This document shows positions 63,258 through 64,000 of a DNA stretch of 64,000 bases, in pieces. Under the pieces are notes generated by a model, which saw nothing but the letters and a program-made list of their open reading frames with translations, ran no database searches and was not told the origin of the DNA. This DNA comes from Permianibacter fluminis. GTDB lineage: Bacteria > Pseudomonadota > Gammaproteobacteria > Enterobacterales > Permianibacteraceae. Each line of letters starts with the position of its first letter. The first letter of the stretch is position 1. The DNA lies in NCBI RefSeq assembly GCF_013179735.1, contig NZ_JABMEG010000001.1:1736001-1800000 (forward strand), given 5' to 3'. The translations under genes were made by a program, and so were the position numbers.

Positions 63258-64000
63258 GCTGGCACCTGAGGCAGTTCCAGCCGAACCCGCAAATTGCCAC
63301 GCTGATCGCGCTGCAAATCGCAATGGCCGCCGAGCTCGCTAATCCGTTCGCGCAATCCGGTCAGGCCATTGCCGGGCTGCCAATTTTCGCTGATACGGCC
63401 GTCATCACTGGCTTCCAGTATCAGTTGTCCCGCGTGAGCGGACACCTGTAACTCCAGCGATTGGGCATTGGCGTGGCGCCAGGTATTGGTGATGATTTCC
63501 TGGGTGGCGCGCAGCAGCGTTTCGGCGGTGCGGGCGTCGCTGACGGTCAACTCATCCGGAATGGCACTGATGATGTGCAGGCGCGGCGTTGATTGCAGTA
63601 GCGGCGCCAACAAAGAGTTCAGGTGCAGTGAATGTTCAGCGCGCAGATTGCTGACCGTCGCGCGGACATCAGCGAGCAGCAGCTTGACCAGTTGTCGCGC
63701 CTGCTCCTGGGTTTGTTTGGCGGTATCACCTTGTTGGTGCTGCAAAATCTCCAGTTGCAAGGCCAGTGCCGTCAGGTGATGACCCATGCTGTCGTGCAGG
63801 TCGCGAGCGATGCGCAGACGCTCGCTCTCGGTGGCGCTGGCCGCCAGCAGATTCTGGGTTGCCAGCAATTCGGCATTGCGCTGCGCCAGTTCTTCGCGAG
63901 CACGTTCGGCGACCATGGCATTGCGGGAACTGACCATGGCAAACAGGCTGAAGGTGAAATAGATGCCCGGTTCAAACCAGAAAAAGCTGTGTGGCTCAAG
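63254..64000 (-). CDS. HisKA_3-type sensor histidine kinase (5' end cut by window)
   Basis: Partner of the response regulator. The frame stays open to the right edge. The visible part begins with hydrophobic residues (FFWFEPGIYFTFSLFA, probably the last membrane helix), then a coiled coil (EELAQRNAELLATQNLLA), the phosphoacceptor helix ERLRIARDLHDSMGHHLTAL (His in RDLHD), a dimerisation helix and a HATPase domain (QEIITNTWRHANA N-box, ASDDGRI G1 box, GNGLTGLRERI G2 box). It resembles the DesK/NarX class. The signal sensed cannot be judged without the missing N-terminus. Confidence 0.93.
   Translation of the reverse strand, partial: LEPHSFFWFEPGIYFTFSLFAMVSSRNAMVAERAREELAQRNAELLATQNLLAASATESERLRIARDLHDSMGHHLTALALQLEILQHQQGDTAKQTQEQARQLVKLLLADVRATVSNLRAEHSLHLNSLLAPLLQSTPRLHIISAIPDELTVSDARTAETLLRATQEIITNTWRHANAQSLELQVSAHAGQLILEASDDGRISENWQPGNGLTGLRERISELGGHCDLQRDQRGNLRVRLELPQVPA

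Overview
The window is a 64 kb stretch of a gammaproteobacterial chromosome. The evidence is gene content and order: ribD-ribE-ribBA-ribH-nusB-thiL-pgpA, xseB-ispA-dxs next to a PomAB-type flagellar stator, rpe-gph-trpG(pabA) followed by crp-yhfA, amgK-murU-djlA, and coxB-coxA-ctaG-coxC with SURF1-ctaA-ctaB-SCO. GC content is fairly high, genes are tightly packed and many neighbours overlap by 1-4 bases. Exosortase-associated genes and a PEP-CTERM protein point to a non-enteric, probably aquatic or biofilm-forming lineage. I cannot name the genus. I found no rRNA, tRNA, CRISPR array, prophage or insertion sequence.

Layout, left to right. (1) A cyclic-di-GMP enzyme with MASE1, PAS, GAF, GGDEF and EAL domains, cut by the left edge. 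(2) A nine-gene leftward operon (3155-11012): photolyase, NTF2-like protein, SDR, FAD amine-oxidase-like protein, DUF1365, Cfa-like methyltransferase, DUF2878, chalcone-isomerase-like protein and a DUF3833 lipoprotein. A promoter resembling that of singlet-oxygen (RpoE/ChrR, ECF11) sigma factors lies in front, and a TPR/aspartyl-hydroxylase gene diverges from it. (3) A large TonB-dependent receptor and glyA. (4) nrdR and the riboflavin/NusB/thiamine/PgpA run, carrying two AT-richer small membrane genes and several palindromic repeats. This run ends in an overlapping pair: a retropepsin-like protease and an unfamiliar protein with a possible permuted papain-type His/Cys pair. (5) The isoprenoid operon xseB-ispA-dxs, divergent from a sodium-type flagellar stator pair and an OmpA-family protein. 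(6) A surface-polymer region: exosortase-associated decarboxylase and acyl-CoA ligase, a VanZ-like protein, a protein with two complete sugar-kinase-like domains, and a FimL-like protein.

(7) rpe-gph-trpG/pabA, an AEC transporter, crp divergent from yhfA, the MurNAc recycling genes amgK-murU, djlA, a PagL-like lipid A deacylase, a DUF3530 protein and a thioesterase-fold protein. (8) The aa3-type cytochrome c oxidase locus with its assembly factors (copper: CtaG, SCO; heme A: CtaA, CtaB; SURF1). A leftward PEP-CTERM trypsin-like protease and a DUF2909 gene sit inside it. (9) A NarL-type response regulator and a histidine kinase cut by the right edge.

Most of the window is core metabolism. The parts worth a second look are the photolyase/lipid-modification operon and its promoter, the double-kinase protein, the retropepsin plus Cys/His protein pair, the split exosortase/PEP-CTERM components, the trp locus that keeps only the glutaminase gene, and the structured DNA in front of coxB. 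All functional statements rest on reading motifs and gene order by eye. No database search was run.
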